From positions 38,968,611 through 39,032,610 of the forward strand of contig NC_092576.1 in the NCBI RefSeq assembly GCF_037975245.1: DNA of 64,000 bases. Reading direction: 5' to 3'. This DNA is from Apostichopus japonicus. Lineage: Eukaryota; Echinodermata; Holothuroidea; Aspidochirotida; Stichopodidae. This document shows, piece by piece, positions 37,284 through 49,463 of the stretch. The notes under the pieces were generated by a model. The model had not been told where the DNA came from and made no database searches. It was given only the letters and a program-made list of their open reading frames with translations. Position 1 is the first letter of the stretch; every line of letters starts with the position of its first letter. A program made the position numbers and the translations under genes.

Positions 37284-40200
37284 CTAGGTAAACACATTAA
37301 GGCGAGTGAGACACGTAGCCTACTATAAGCAGAACAATGAAACTAAGCGATGAACATGCTTAAATCAGAGTGCCCTTATAGTTAGCATATATTGTAAGGT
37401 TATGTGAGTTGAACAATTGCAAACACTGTACTTTTCACAAACATTTATTCCACTTGAAAATTCTAAAGACTAGATTTACATTCTTCTTAAGAACATTTTA
37501 CATAACGCAGGCATTTTTAATAACGTTTACTCAAGGAAAGCTTCTTAGTTATCCTCTTTTGTTTTGGAAAGGGAGAAAGGGGCTGTGAGGTAGGGTGTAC
37601 TAACAAGGCAGGGACATCTGAAAGGTGCTCCACATCGGACAGGATTCACATCTAATACTACTTCTAAACAACAAAAAAACATCACCTTATCAGTAGCATT
37701 ACATACTTTAATTGGATAGGGGAAAGATATACAGGTTATCTTACCATGTCCCAATAATCATAAACTAAGATCATGAGCAGAGCCGGGATTTGGGGTTAAA
37801 CCTGGATCTATGGGGCTGTTTCCTTCTTTTAAGAACTTTTGTTTTCTTCAGAAAAACCGTAAATGTATATGGCTCGATATTTATAGGTTATTACTTTCTT
37901 TTTTTAAATCCTGTTTAATGACATATTAACAAGTATAAAGTGTCGCAGAGTTGTTAATATTGTTGTCTTCACCAACCAAATTACCAACACAGTCGGATTA
38001 AATTCAAGCTTAAATCTGTGAAAAAAATGGGTTGCGGGCCAGTGCCCTTCTTTCAAGCTGTAATCTTGCCATTTATTATGAGCAACTCTATGCATGTGTT
38101 GGTCGGTCGTTGTGCCGTCACCGCCGGGCACACTCAAGCCAGTACGACGCAATGACTGGAACCACAAATAATTGCATCCGATTTTCAGCCATGGTTAGTG
38201 GCTTTACTCTGATGATGGTATGCTCTTATTATTCAGCTGCACGCTTTTTCATGTTGCAAAATGTCTAAATATTTGTATTTATGCTTACTAAATACAGGAC
38301 ATTAATAGTGCTGAGGTTTCTTACCCAGGGTCACATGATGTTGTGTATCGCCAGGGGACAGGAGAGATACTCATAACGGTATTGGTGGGTGAGTTTACTG
38401 TATGTTAGGGATGATATTGTAAGTGCTGAGAAGTTTCAGTTGCAGCGTCCTTTCGTCAGTTCTGTATGGTGCGATTTGTACACGGACAACTCCAAGAGGT
38501 CCAGTAGTGTTACTAAACATTGGTGTTTTTTACCGGTCTCCTAACAGCGGTGAAGAGATTTGCAATGGGATTTATATTGTATTCTAAGTATTAAAACAAC
38601 TATCCAGTGACCTTCATTGACATATTATTTACTTTATTTGTTGGATCTTAAAATGAAGGTAACAAATGTTAAACCTCTATTTAAATTGTGAGTAGCTGCG
38701 GATGTAACATGACACGTAGAGAAACACCTTACAAACCACTTGCCGATTTAAAAAAAAAAAAAAAAACATATGTTTCCCTTCAGATATGAATCATGGCATT
38801 TTCAGATTCGATAACAGAAGTTATAATGAAAATGTACGATAACGAGATTTGAATAATTGTAATATTATATAGTTAAAGTAAAGGGTACTTTTAAAGTAAT
38901 TGACAAGATAATTTTCACCATTTTCCAAACTATATCACAAACAGCTAATCAATATTACATACTATGTATTTGTTATCAAAATCATATATAACATCGCAAC
39001 TGAAAACCGGGCCGAACCTTAGACGTTGCCCTCTTTCATTCATTCTAAAGGGGCCGGATCAGCCAGCGTTTTGAACAAAAGCCAATAAAACTATCAGTAA
39101 GTATCATCTTTATTTCCCTATTAAAATTTTCCCCCTCCCCCCCGACAATGATGCTTGTGGTAAACTATCCAATAGCAAACATAATGCAAACTAGCTTAGA
39201 TTATTGCTGCTTTCACAAATAGATGCACAGCAGCTTTTATGCACAAAACCTTTGTATTCTTCAACTTTTTAAAGGTAAAACTCATTAACCTTGAAATTGA
39301 AGGAAAAACTGAAGAATCATTATTCAGTTAAACATCACTTCTACCACCAATCTCCTCACATATCTTACCTCCAGTCCATCAGACATACATGGGCATATCT
39401 ACACAAATGACTAACCTGATATTCAACCTTGAATGAAGAAAATGATACGATTCCCGTATATTAGGCATCAAGTAGGATTGGTTTGGGGGGTAAAATGTTC
39501 GTAATCTTCCAGAGTATGTAACTTTGTAACATCATTAGATGCATACTGATATGTTATTTGTATAATATATGTCTACTATGAGGAAGAACTGTGTGCTGAA
39601 GAATCCGTCAAAACTTTGCTTTCTCTTCACGTGCAAATTCACTACCCACATAACCAGAAGTTGATTTATTTTTTACTCATCTTGTCAAGTATAATATTGG
39701 TCTTCTCAAATATATGCAACCCAAGTGAACCAATATTACATTACGATTAATCCGAGCTACTATTTACAAGCAATATAAGTTGCGAGTCTTTTTCAGTCAT
39801 GAAAATTGCCCTTACAACTACATTGAAAACTTTAAACAATATTTTAATATATTTGTTAAGATAAAGGAACATTTATTTTAATTTGATCTCCTACAGTCCT
39901 TTTCCTTATAAATGAACACAAAATTTCCTCATTCTCTTCTCTGTGGTAATAATCACATTAAAGCAACGTTTTAATAGCAGGTAAAACGATTGGAAAGACC
40001 TGTTGTGTTATACTTCCTCGTATAAAGAGTTCGTTTCTGGAATATTTCATAACAACTTTAAAAAATGCCATTCTAGGTTGGTGATTCATTACACTCTAAA
40101 CACAGTATTCTATAGAACACTTTATTAAAAACTAACTTGACTCTTGACAATTTATCAACCATTTGGTTATCACTCAATGTGTATACAAAAAAGGCTGAGA

Positions 40201-40950
40201 AAACATTGTAGTCATAACTAGTATTTTTGCTACGTCATTATTGATCAATAGAGAGATGGTGATATTAGAAGTCTCTGTTAGATGGCCTAATCCATTGATA
40301 AACATGACCAAACCATCGCTACTAAATTAAATAATTTAGAAGGCCATTGGCTTCACATGACCGACTTCCACTGGGCCTTGAGAGACTGAAAACAAACTAG
40401 CTTAACATTTAACTACAAGTAGAATCCTCTCCAGCAAAAGTAAAATAAAAGAGAAAGTTTGTTACTTTTAGAAACATAACTGTTTACTCTAGCCACTAAA
40501 GACTTCGATTCTGTACCACTAATTTGTGTAACAATTTACCAACATTACAATATGATCAATCCTTACAGACACTTTAAATTTCAAAGGTTTTAATAAGTTT
40601 GATTTCTTGGAGCATTTATAGTATATCATTACTGAAAGTCCGTACAGATGGACTATAACCTCAAAACTGTATGCTGTGTATAACAAAAAGTTTGTTCATC
40701 ATAATCCTCCTAGGTCAGAGTACACTATACAACAGGAGAACACACAGTATGAGACATGTAAAAACCAGTAGCCATTTATCAAAGCATCCTCTTAAAGCAA
40801 ACATGTGAGTTAACACAACAAGTGTTCATATAAATCAATCTTTGAAACTACTCTAAGATGTCCCTATGATACGTTGAATGCCACACTATTTAGTACTGTT
40901 TAATATAGAGCAGAAGTTGCTGCCTCTTCCTCAAGAACTGTGATCAATTC
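37284..40950. other. Intergenic DNA and 3' flank of the Myt1-like gene
   Basis: No exon recognised. The right part would contain the 3' untranslated region of the minus-strand kinase gene; several TTTATT words (minus AATAAA) occur, for example near 40125, but none can be singled out. A C-rich tract lies at about 39130. Confidence 0.4.
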
Positions 40951-40980
40951 TCAGTCACTCTCGTCGGCTTCATTGAAATC
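40951..40980 (-). CDS. PKMYT1: Myt1 terminal exon
   Basis: 30 bp coding after a CTCACTAG acceptor, phase 0, encoding DFNEADESD and TGA. It is short, acidic and phase-matched to the preceding exon. Confidence 0.65.
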   Translation of the reverse strand, partial: DFNEADESD

Positions 40981-41662
40981 CTAGTGAGCAGAAAATATGG
41001 AAAATGTGTAAAAAATGCAGGTGGATGATAAAGCTCTTTAAAGATGAAGATCTTCAATGAGTATTACACTTACATCTGTACTTTACAGCCGATCATATCC
41101 ATGCATTGGATACGGTGAAAGGCTAAATACATACAGGGGTACATTGATCATATTTGTACTGGCAGACTAAGATGTTATGTCATCCAGGGAAGGGTTCTAA
41201 GGGTTCTAAAGGATTCTAATGGGTTATAAGGGAAGGGTTCTAAACATTTGGGAGGATTTTGTGGTTAATGGAGGATGCAAAGATGAAAATGTTGCTACCT
41301 TTTACAACTTTTGATACAATGTAGAATTTTTGCTCATTCAGTTTGGATTTCATTTGTAAAATTATAGAACTACATGAGTAGCAACTTCTTTGTCCTGCTA
41401 TCTGTGGTTATCCATTAGACTGATTGATATTCTTAAGAATTATATCAGTATCTCATATTTCTTTAATACTGAAATAGTACATGAGCAAGTTATAAAACTG
41501 GTACTTTTTAAATTACTTTCACTTGTTCAACGTTAAGCTGGAATTTAATAACACAACATAAATATGTTTCATTACAACCATAACAACAGGAACAATAATA
41601 TTATGCCCAGATTTTATATCTCTGTAATAATAGAAATTGTCTAATCACTGGGTTTAACTTAC

Positions 41663-41852
41663 CATGTGTAGACTTCGAGGTCCGATACTACACTGAAAAG
41701 AATCATCCCTACTGTCTTCATCCATGCTAGATTCCATACTAGATACCTTAGAAGGTGTACCAACAGGCGACCCAAAAGGGGTCCCTCTAGGGGTACTCTT
41801 AGGTGACCTCAATAGACTTACATTTGGGCTACCACCAAACCTGAGAGCTCTG
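41663..41852 (-). CDS. PKMYT1: Myt1 exon: Ser/Pro-rich tail with SP/TP repeats
   Basis: 190 bp, phase 2 in and 0 out, TTTTCAG acceptor and GTAAGT donor. It encodes RALRFGGSPNVSLLRSPKST followed by PRGTPFGSPVGTPSKVSSME and ends GPRSLHM. Repeated SP and TP pairs suggest phosphorylation by proline-directed kinases. Confidence 0.78.
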
Positions 41853-42256
41853 CTGAAAATAAACACAAGATTGTTGGCTGATAATTTAATTGAAAATATA
41901 TTATATCACCATTTATCTTAAATTGTCAACCTATTATTTTCAATTTACTTAGGCTCTATTTCATGTATTTCTCTTTTATGTATAAGGATGTCTAAACTTT
42001 TTACTGAGACTAATAAGCAGGCAACAGATCAGATTCATGAGGAGCACCTTGCACCTCTGCGACCATACTCTGCCAGGAAATTGGAACTTGTTTAGTCAAT
42101 GACAGGACAGTTAAAGTCAGTTTGCCAGAATTTTAATTAGTTGTGCTTCCTTAGCATTTCAATGTAATTTTAAACTACAGACAAAACAAGAATTCAGTTT
42201 TGAAATTGTTTCAGTGAGATGGGTTAACAAAGCGGTCACCAACATGGTGATATTAC

Positions 42257-42355
42257 CTCTGTGGTGATAACCGAGCAATAGGGGAGGAACTCCCTGGAAT
42301 TGGTTTAACCCCTCTTGGTCCAGATTTAGGAGTCCTTGGAACAGGGAACCGAAAC
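42257..42355 (-). CDS. PKMYT1: Myt1 exon: Ser/Pro-rich tail
   Basis: 99 bp, phase 2 to 2, TGATTAG acceptor and GTAATA donor. It encodes FRFPVPRTPKSGPRGVKPIP then GSSSPIARLSPQ, with several Ser/Thr-Pro sites typical of a Cdk-regulated tail. Confidence 0.75.
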
Positions 42356-42504
42356 CTAATCAACAGAGAAAATCAAATAGTTACCTAATAAAATAAATAT
42401 CCTCATCAACGCATGTATGATTTAAAATACCATGCAATGGTCTTCACAATTTGAGCAACCAAAATTTTAAATTCTGAAAGATTTTAGAAGGATTAACATT
42501 TTAC

Positions 42505-42622
42505 CGAGCTTTAGATAGCAGAATGGATTATCCTTTCGGGGCATCTTCCTCGCTGGAGAAGGAACTGTTGCTAAGGGGAACGCCAAAAGAACTGTGAGAT
42601 TGGTCACTCTCGAAACATTCAT
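42505..42622 (-). pseudogene. PKMYT1: Myt1 exon with an in-frame stop
   Basis: 118 bp, TATGTAG acceptor and GTAAAA donor, phase 1 in and 2 out. It reads DECFESDQSHSSFGVPLSNS then SFSSEEDAPKG, followed by TAA at 42528-42530. The same frame continues SILLSKAR to a donor whose phase fits the next exon. The stop therefore interrupts an ancestrally longer frame, unless it is a sequence error. Confidence 0.75.
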
Positions 42623-42985
42623 CTACATAAAAGCCAAAAGAAGAAAACACAATGTTGAACAAATTCTTGGATGAACACTTCTACAATACTGTCATTCCTT
42701 AAATGCACTCTTTAAATGATGGTATTCCATTTTCACATCCTAAATATATACTGTATCTGTTTCACTCACTCTCTCAACCTACCCTGAGAGAGCACTCAAA
42801 TGCTACTAGTACAATTTTTGCTGGATCTTGAGTTCATCATGTGTGTTCTCTACAACCCTATTTACATATTCTCCCCATTTCCAAACCTTGCGGTTCTCCA
42901 TTTTCCTCCTGCATATACCCTCTCCCTTTTAGAAAAATAACTAAAAAAGATAAAATGAAAAATAAAGCAAACACAAGTTTCTCAC

Positions 42986-43172
42986 CATCGGAGAAACTAA
43001 CATCCCAATCTGATGGTCTTCTTATCTGTCTCTCTGTTTTTATAACTTTCTGTTCCATAGCAGAAGTTTGGAACAACTTTCTCTTCAGCGAAAACAGAGG
43101 ACTGAAGATCCGATAAAATATGGCCAGAAAGAAACTCCACAGAACTAAGAGGATGTGAAAACATTTGTTTTT
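42986..43172 (-). CDS. PKMYT1: Myt1 exon: transmembrane segment
   Basis: 187 bp, phase 0 in and 1 out, ATTTACAG acceptor and GTGAG donor. It encodes a hydrophobic helix CFHILLVLWSFFLAIFY followed by a basic stretch (LKRKL), fitting the single membrane anchor that ties Myt1 to the ER/Golgi. It ends RRPSDWDVSFSDG. Confidence 0.85.
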
Positions 43173-43386
43173 CTGTAAATGAGAAAAGGAAATAAAAAGC
43201 ATTACAGACTAAAATGTTGAGCTTTTTTTAGCAGCACCAAGGGATGATTAATCTTTGATCATTATTAATTGTTACAGACACCGTGTTCTAGATGATGTCA
43301 TCAGCAATTTAAGCTGCATCTTGTGGTTCAACGATCCAATCATATTCATAAATTTACTGATTTAAATGATCTATGCTGTTACTCAC

Positions 43387-43565
43387 CAACTGCTGCAAAA
43401 AGAGCTCACGCCATCTAGATGTGAGCACTTGCTGGATCTTGGGGATTGTGATGAGTTGGGCCAGGGTAGGACGTTGGGTGTAATCACGAAGGAGCATAGC
43501 AACAACAAAGTTTTTCAGCTCTGGAGACACATCTGGCAAATGATATAGAAACTTCAAGTCAACAT
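43387..43565 (-). CDS. PKMYT1: Myt1 exon: end of kinase domain
   Basis: 179 bp, phase 1 in and 0 out, TTGTTCAG acceptor and GTGAGT donor. It encodes DVDLKFLYHLPDVSPELKNF, then VAMLLRDYTQRPTLAQLIT and ends WRELFLQQL. The DYTQRPT motif corresponds to the conserved Arg region of kinase subdomain XI. Confidence 0.88.
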
Positions 43566-44112
43566 CTGAACAAATAATCTGGATGCCAGATTTTTTCCAT
43601 TTGATAACAAGGAATATTAAAAAGGTCTACCACATCAAGATTACGGCAATTTCTAGAATATTCACAATTTTTAAAGGAATAAGTTGTATTATTCAAATTT
43701 TCCGAAAGGGTACAACTTTGTTTACACATTGTAAAATGTGATTTCCAAGGAAACCAACATGTACAGAGAGAGCAAAGAGCAACAAAAGTTGCTCAAATTG
43801 AAAACTCCAGCAAACTTCCCAGAAGATACAAATCCCTTTATACAAACAAGGAATTCATTGCTGCATGTTAACATTGTACCTTATACTGTCTAGTATAGTA
43901 AAGGAGGTCAAGCCTAACGACCGAATACAATGTGAAAAGTACAGTAGCTGTGAATAGCCGTACAGAGCATGTGGGAGAATGCCCCTGGGTTTGTGCAACA
44001 TCATCAACCAGTGGAACTAAGAAGCGTCATAAGGAGAATACAGACTGGAATACAGAGGCTCTGGGCTTTACATAATCCTGGGTAGGTGTGTCATGGTGTG
44101 AGATTCACTTAC

Positions 44113-44218
44113 CTCTGGCTAGGTGCCAAGGTATTTCACCATTTCTGAGTTGATGCCATCCATCTCCATGTTGTGGAATCTCCAATCTGTTGCTAGCTCT
44201 AAGATAGTCATCCCTAAA
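44113..44218 (-). pseudogene. PKMYT1: Myt1 exon with a one-base frameshift
   Basis: 106 bp from an ATAACAG acceptor to a GTAAGT donor. Entered in phase 2 it reads SLGMTILELATD, then goes off frame and meets TAG. One base along, the frame resumes the family sequence LEIPQHGDGWHQLRNGEIPW and leaves in phase 1, exactly the phase the next exon needs. A length of 107 bp would restore continuity. The loss maps to about 44180-44190, at ACAGATTGGAG on the minus strand. Confidence 0.85.
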
Positions 44219-44535
44219 CTGTTATGGTTTTAATAGAAAACAAAGACCATCAATGTTGATAAATAGGTCAATTGTCACTAGAAATTAAGATTTTGGAACA
44301 ATAAATTCGTGGCTTGTCATTCTACTCAACCAAATTAGATACATTGAACTCTGTCTCATTTCAACCATCCTTGAATGCCTCCTTGCCAGCAATAATATGA
44401 ATGAATTTGAATGCTATTTGCTCTTTGCATTGGATAAAAAAAAATGGCTGCAACAACTGAGCCAATAAGTTATTGACCTTTCCTCATATTAAGCATGAAA
44501 ATATTTTCATACATCATATGTCATCATAAACTTAC

Positions 44536-44627
44536 CTGAAGACATCAGCAGCCTTGCTATACTTCCCTTCCAGTAATTCTGGGGCAAGGTATTTGGCATC
44601 TCCCTCTCGAGCATTGATCAGCTCTCC
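44536..44627 (-). CDS. PKMYT1: Myt1 exon: activation segment and APE
   Basis: 92 bp, phase 0 in and 2 out, TTTACAG acceptor and GTAAG donor. It encodes GELINAREGDAKYLAPELLE then GKYSKAADVF, matching the Myt1 pattern EGDxxYxAPELL ... AADVFS. The final Ser codon is completed by the next exon. Confidence 0.88.
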
Positions 44628-44776
44628 CTGTAAACATTGAACGTGAAGGCAAAATTCAGGGTGGTAACAGAACTAGTGTTGGATGAAGTACTTAACCTTA
44701 TTGAATCACAAGACTTCAGGTGCCAACAGAAGCTCATTTCAAACTCTATCCATGTGATGTTTGTCTATGAACACTC

Positions 44777-44943
44777 TGTAAAAGTTAGATGTCTGGTAAG
44801 ACTATATAAATACGATGGAAGAGAGACTCAGAGAGGATTGACGTTTATCTTAATCGTGTATATTGAAAATCGAGTTTTACAGAGTCTGTGTAGAACCACA
44901 GAGAAAGTATTAAAGAGTTTCTTACGAGTATGATTATGTTACA
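44777..44943 (-). repeat. 3' LTR (167 bp)
   Basis: Identical copy at the downstream end of the element. It lies directly after the polypurine tract when read on the minus strand. Confidence 0.97.
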
Positions 44944-44955
44944 TCCCCCTTTTTC
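44944..44955 (-). other. Polypurine tract
   Basis: GAAAAAGGGGGA on the minus strand abuts the 3' LTR without a gap, the expected plus-strand priming site of reverse transcription. Confidence 0.85.
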
Positions 44956-45120
44956 AGTTTAAGATGGAATCAAAGTAAATCAAAAGATTTTTGTTGTTAT
45001 GTTGAAGAATTTACTAACGAGAAAAGATGATGCTGAGTGAAAAAAAATATGGAAGGTGGTTAGCAAATAAAACAAAACTATGTACATCAGGCTATGTTTT
45101 TTTAATGTCTAGAAGGGTGA

Positions 45121-48100
45121 TCAATCTGGCGAGAACCTCTGAGGTGGTCGAAGAAGTCTTCCAAATCTGCTTCTGTCACCTGATGCCTCAGCAGCGGGTG
45201 TGTAGAACGTCACATGCTTGGCTGGGTCTGCGTTGTCTGATTGATGGGATGAGTCTGTTGTATTGGAGGTTGACGGAAATGTGGGTAAGACTGCAGCGTC
45301 TCTGATGTGCTGACGGTTTCTTCGCACTACTTTTCCGTTGGGAGTTTCAATGATGTAGGACCTTGGTTCTGCAGTTTTGTTCCTTACTGTGGCAGGGAAC
45401 CAGTGTCCTGTGTCTTGGTTTTGCACATGGACGTGTTGACCTGGGTAAAGTGGTGGAAGTGTCTGGGGGAGAGCATGTTTGTCAAAATGCCTCTTTTGTG
45501 TGTCTTGCCTTTTCTCCAGTTCTTCCTTAATGTGCTCTGAGTTAAGGCTGGGGTTTGTGGACTTTCCTGGAAGTATTGACTTAAGTGTCCTTCCCATTAG
45601 CATTTTGGACGGGCTGGGTAGAGTCTGACTGACAGGAGTTGTTCTCCACATTAGTAAGGCCATGTGGATGTCTGTGTTGGATTGTTTGGCCTTTGTCAAG
45701 ATTGACTTGGCGGTACGGACCTGTCGCTCAATGAATCCGTTGCCTTGTGGTCGCCTTGGAGATGAAGTGACATGGTCGAAACTCCACGCACTTGCAAATT
45801 GCTTGAAGAGTTCGCTGGCAAACTGAGGTCCGTTGTCGCTGACAACCTTTTCTGGTATCCCATGTTCACTGAACACCTGTTTCATGGCAATGATAACAGC
45901 GTGACTACTACAGTTTCCAGGAATTTTTCTTATGATGGGATACTTTGTGTAATAATCGGCTATTATCAACCACTGATTGTCGCTGAACTCAAATAGATCA
46001 ACACCAATGGTGTTCCATGGTTTTGTTGGCAGGTCATGTTGTAATAGCGGTTCTGCTTGTTGAGATGGTTGATGTTCTTGACATATGGTACATGAATGCA
46101 CCAGATCGTCGATGTGCTTGTTGATATTTGGCCAGTATACTGTTTCTCTTGCCAGCAGTTTGGTTTTTTCTCGACCAAGGTGGGGTACATGAAGCTGTTG
46201 TAGTATGTTCTGCCTCATGGTTTTCGGAATGACCACACGTTGGCCTTTGAGGATACATCCGTTGTCGACAGAGAGTTCATCCCTGAAGCCCCAATATGGT
46301 CGTATGTCTGTCGGCAGTTCCTTGATATGGTCTGGCCAGCCGGTGACGATGATCTCTGATAGTTGTTGGAGCAGTGGGTCTTGTCGTGTTTCCCTCTGCA
46401 ACTGTACCATCCTCTCTGTTGAGAACCTCACTAGGTCGACTCGAATGTCAAGGTCAATGGTTGTTGACTCTCTTGGGTTGGGAAACCTTGACAGAGCATC
46501 TGCCAGTTGGTTGTCGGTCCCAGGGCGATGTTCGATGGTGAAATTGTAACCTTGAAGTTTTACCAACATGCGTTGCAGACGTGGCGGCGCTGATATGAGT
46601 GGCTTTTGGGTGATCATGATAAGGGGTTTATGATCTGTGATCACGTGAAACTCTCGGCCATACAGGTAGGTGTGAAAACGATGACAACCAAAAACAATTG
46701 AAAGCAGTTCCCTTTCAATGCAGGCATACCTTTGCTCTGTTTGAGTGAGGCTTTTGCTTGCATATGCCACTGGCTGCAAAAATCCATCCTCATTCTTTTG
46801 AAGAAGCGCCACCCCGAGTCCCTTGAGGCTGGCATCACACTGTAGATACACAGGTTCTTCTGAGGCGTAGTACAGAAGCAAGGATGAGGCTGAAATTTCC
46901 TGCTTCAGTTGATTGAAAGTGGATTGGTGGTGAGCTTCCCACAAAAACTCTGTGTTTGCTTTGAGTAGATCTCTGAGTGTGGATGTTTTGCTGCTGAAGT
47001 CCTTTACAAAACTGGACAAGTATGTCATCATTCCAAGAAACTGTTGGAGTTCTGTTTTGTTACTTGGAGGTGTCATGGACTGAATGTCTGCGACTTTTGC
47101 TGGATCTGGGTGTATGCCCTGGCTGGTGTAAACGTTTCCAAAAAAGGAAATGCTGTTTGTTTTGACGACACACTTGTTTGAGTTGAGGGCTAAGCCATGT
47201 TTCTTGGCTTGTTCCATGAAGTTGATTAAGTTTTCATCATGTTCCTTGTCCGTTTTCCCAAATATTACTATGTCATCAGCTATGCCACATGCTCCGTTGC
47301 ACCTCTCAAGAATTCTATCCATTTCTAATTGGAAGATGTCTTGACTTACTGTTAGACCGAAGGGTAGGCGTTGGAAGCAATATCTCCCGAAAGGCGTTTG
47401 AAATGTTGTTAGTTTTTGGCTTTCGGTATCGAGTTTGACCGCCCAATATCCGGCTTTTGCATCGAGTTTCGAAAACACCTTTGCCCCTGAGAACTTGTGG
47501 TTTAATTCTTCAAGCGTTGGTGTCTTGTGGATAGGTCTTATGAGCGCTTGGTTGAGATGCTTTGGGTCTAAGCACACCCTTAGGCTTCCGTCTCGCTTTG
47601 TGACGTACGTGAGGGAGCTGACCCACTCGGTTGGTTCCTCGATGCGTCTGATGATGCTCTGGCTTTCCATTGAGTCCAGCTCTTGTTTGATCTTTCCTCG
47701 GAGAGCGATTGGTGTTTTTCTTGGTGGGTCTATGTGGCTTGGCACATTTGGATCCAGGACAAGTTTGTGCTCATTTTGGAATTCGCCTATTTTGTCAAAC
47801 TGATTTGGATAGGCTTGCTTCAGGTCTTGAATACTGTTGATGTTTGATTGTTCCTTTGTTATGGCGCAGTGCAAGGTGATGAGGTGTAGATCCCTGCAAG
47901 AGTTCAATCCTAGTATTGCTGGACCCGTTACGTCGACCACAAAGAATGTTGTTTGGAGCCATTCCTCTTGGAAACGAGATTCGAGTGTTGTAGTCCCAAA
48001 GCATTTGATTACTTCGTCATTGTATGCAGTTAATACACAGTTTGTCTCCTTTAGAAAACCCGGTGTTGGTTTTCCTGTATGATCAATATGTTCAGGATAC

Positions 48101-49146
48101 ATGTTTCTGTAGATTCTCATGGGTAAGGTATTTCCTTCTGCGCCTGTGTCGACCTTTATGTTTAGGGAATGAACACCTGGCTTGTTGTTGAGCTTAATGT
48201 CGATGTTGGCATGTACTTGATTTCTCGTTTCAGAAGAGTGCATTGATGACACCTTGATGGAGCTGAAGGAAAATGATTCCAGCTCCTTTGCGATCTGATC
48301 CTCTCTGTCCGGTAACTGTTGGATGGACTCGATATGTTTGTTTGTACGTGGCTGGTTATTACTGTGGGAGTCAAAGTTGTTACGACTTCTGTGTGCCCCT
48401 CTGGAATGAGACTGTCTTGACTTTGATTTCGATTGCCCACCTTTTTTAAACTTTGTTGTGAGGCATAACTTGGCCCAATGGCCCATCTTTCCGCATGCTC
48501 TGCACTGATCGTTTCGTGCGGGACAGTTACCTTTGACGTGATCACCACCACAGTTCCGGCATCTAGTGCCTTTCTTGTTGATCGTGGCAATTTGAGAAGT
48601 TGGCTTCGATTGCATAGCTTGTATGTCAGTGATGTGTGCTGCAGCTGCTTCATATCTACGACCTAGCTCTAAGGCTTTTTGGATCGTAAATTCTTTTGGC
48701 TGACTCAGGAGTTCTTTCTGAAATTCAGAAATTGGAGTACTAGCAATGATTTGCTCCACTAGACGTTCGTCCACTTCTTCTTTCGTGAAATCACATTTTT
48801 TTGAAAGTAGCTTGCAACGGTTGACAAAATCATCAAGCTTTTCCCCGGGTTGTTGATAGTAGTTTCGTAGTTTCAGTCGTGCAATTCTGAAGTTTTCTGC
48901 TGGTTCTAGCTGTGCCATAAATTTTCCAAAAAGGGTACTGGCACATTTTGATTCTTCATCTGTTAAAGTCCAGCTGTTGTATCGCTGTAAGCCTTCCTCC
49001 CCAACAGCAAGAAGCAGAATGGGAACTTGGTCGGCTCCGGTTATCTTTTTTATTTGGAAATAGAGCTCTAGTCGTTGTTTGAACAGCTTGAATGATTCTC
49101 CCTGGTTCGATGAATTCCAATCCATTTTCGGTACACTATCTGCCAT
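45121..49146 (-). CDS. gag-pol: Gag-Pol polyprotein, intact
   Basis: 1,341 codons from ATG at 49146 to TGA at 45121, with no frameshift between gag and pol. Order of parts: capsid-like gag; two CCHC knuckles at about 196-209 (a shortened CX2CX3HX4C) and 215-228; aspartic protease DTGAEGN at 333; reverse transcriptase with RLPFGL at about 593 and IADD at about 622-625; RNase H with D770, E813 and D838 region; and integrase with an HHCC finger (about H986, H989, C1019, C1022) and catalytic D1050, D1104, E1140. A late GPY/F-like motif appears at about 1260; no chromodomain is seen. All catalytic residues are present, so the protein could be active. It would copy the element through a particle and insert it into chromatin. 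Confidence 0.97.
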   Translation of the reverse strand: MADSVPKMDWNSSNQGESFKLFKQRLELYFQIKKITGADQVPILLLAVGEEGLQRYNSWTLTDEESKCASTLFGKFMAQLEPAENFRIARLKLRNYYQQPGEKLDDFVNRCKLLSKKCDFTKEEVDERLVEQIIASTPISEFQKELLSQPKEFTIQKALELGRRYEAAAAHITDIQAMQSKPTSQIATINKKGTRCRNCGGDHVKGNCPARNDQCRACGKMGHWAKLCLTTKFKKGGQSKSKSRQSHSRGAHRSRNNFDSHSNNQPRTNKHIESIQQLPDREDQIAKELESFSFSSIKVSSMHSSETRNQVHANIDIKLNNKPGVHSLNIKVDTGAEGNTLPMRIYRNMYPEHIDHTGKPTPGFLKETNCVLTAYNDEVIKCFGTTTLESRFQEEWLQTTFFVVDVTGPAILGLNSCRDLHLITLHCAITKEQSNINSIQDLKQAYPNQFDKIGEFQNEHKLVLDPNVPSHIDPPRKTPIALRGKIKQELDSMESQSIIRRIEEPTEWVSSLTYVTKRDGSLRVCLDPKHLNQALIRPIHKTPTLEELNHKFSGAKVFSKLDAKAGYWAVKLDTESQKLTTFQTPFGRYCFQRLPFGLTVSQDIFQLEMDRILERCNGACGIADDIVIFGKTDKEHDENLINFMEQAKKHGLALNSNKCVVKTNSISFFGNVYTSQGIHPDPAKVADIQSMTPPSNKTELQQFLGMMTYLSSFVKDFSSKTSTLRDLLKANTEFLWEAHHQSTFNQLKQEISASSLLLYYASEEPVYLQCDASLKGLGVALLQKNEDGFLQPVAYASKSLTQTEQRYACIERELLSIVFGCHRFHTYLYGREFHVITDHKPLIMITQKPLISAPPRLQRMLVKLQGYNFTIEHRPGTDNQLADALSRFPNPRESTTIDLDIRVDLVRFSTERMVQLQRETRQDPLLQQLSEIIVTGWPDHIKELPTDIRPYWGFRDELSVDNGCILKGQRVVIPKTMRQNILQQLHVPHLGREKTKLLARETVYWPNINKHIDDLVHSCTICQEHQPSQQAEPLLQHDLPTKPWNTIGVDLFEFSDNQWLIIADYYTKYPIIRKIPGNCSSHAVIIAMKQVFSEHGIPEKVVSDNGPQFASELFKQFASAWSFDHVTSSPRRPQGNGFIERQVRTAKSILTKAKQSNTDIHMALLMWRTTPVSQTLPSPSKMLMGRTLKSILPGKSTNPSLNSEHIKEELEKRQDTQKRHFDKHALPQTLPPLYPGQHVHVQNQDTGHWFPATVRNKTAEPRSYIIETPNGKVVRRNRQHIRDAAVLPTFPSTSNTTDSSHQSDNADPAKHVTFYTPAAEASGDRSRFGRLLRPPQRFSPD

Positions 49147-49463
49147 GGTTGATCTGTGTTGGCAATTCTCTGTGATGGGATGCTTAAAGAGTTCTGGAAT
49201 AGCGCCACACTAATGATGAGCGCGAAAACAAACTTTGTATGAGAGGCAATCGTTAGGACACCCGTTAGAGAATCGCCGTAGTCCGTTGTATTGTATACAC
49301 AGTAGTGTCGTTGTGGCCTATGTGTACTGAGTGATAGCGCTAGGCCTGTCGTTCCGGTGGTACTTACGGAGATACCGTCTCTAAAATCGTTGATTTCTGG
49401 CGTATGTCGATGAAGCCAGGACAGTGTTTACGTTCGGCGTGTTCCTGGTGGTGTAACCTTTGA

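Noticed and set aside
45307-48666. Plus-strand and off-frame minus-strand frames within the retrotransposon
   Set aside because: Shadows of the 1,341-codon gag-pol frame.
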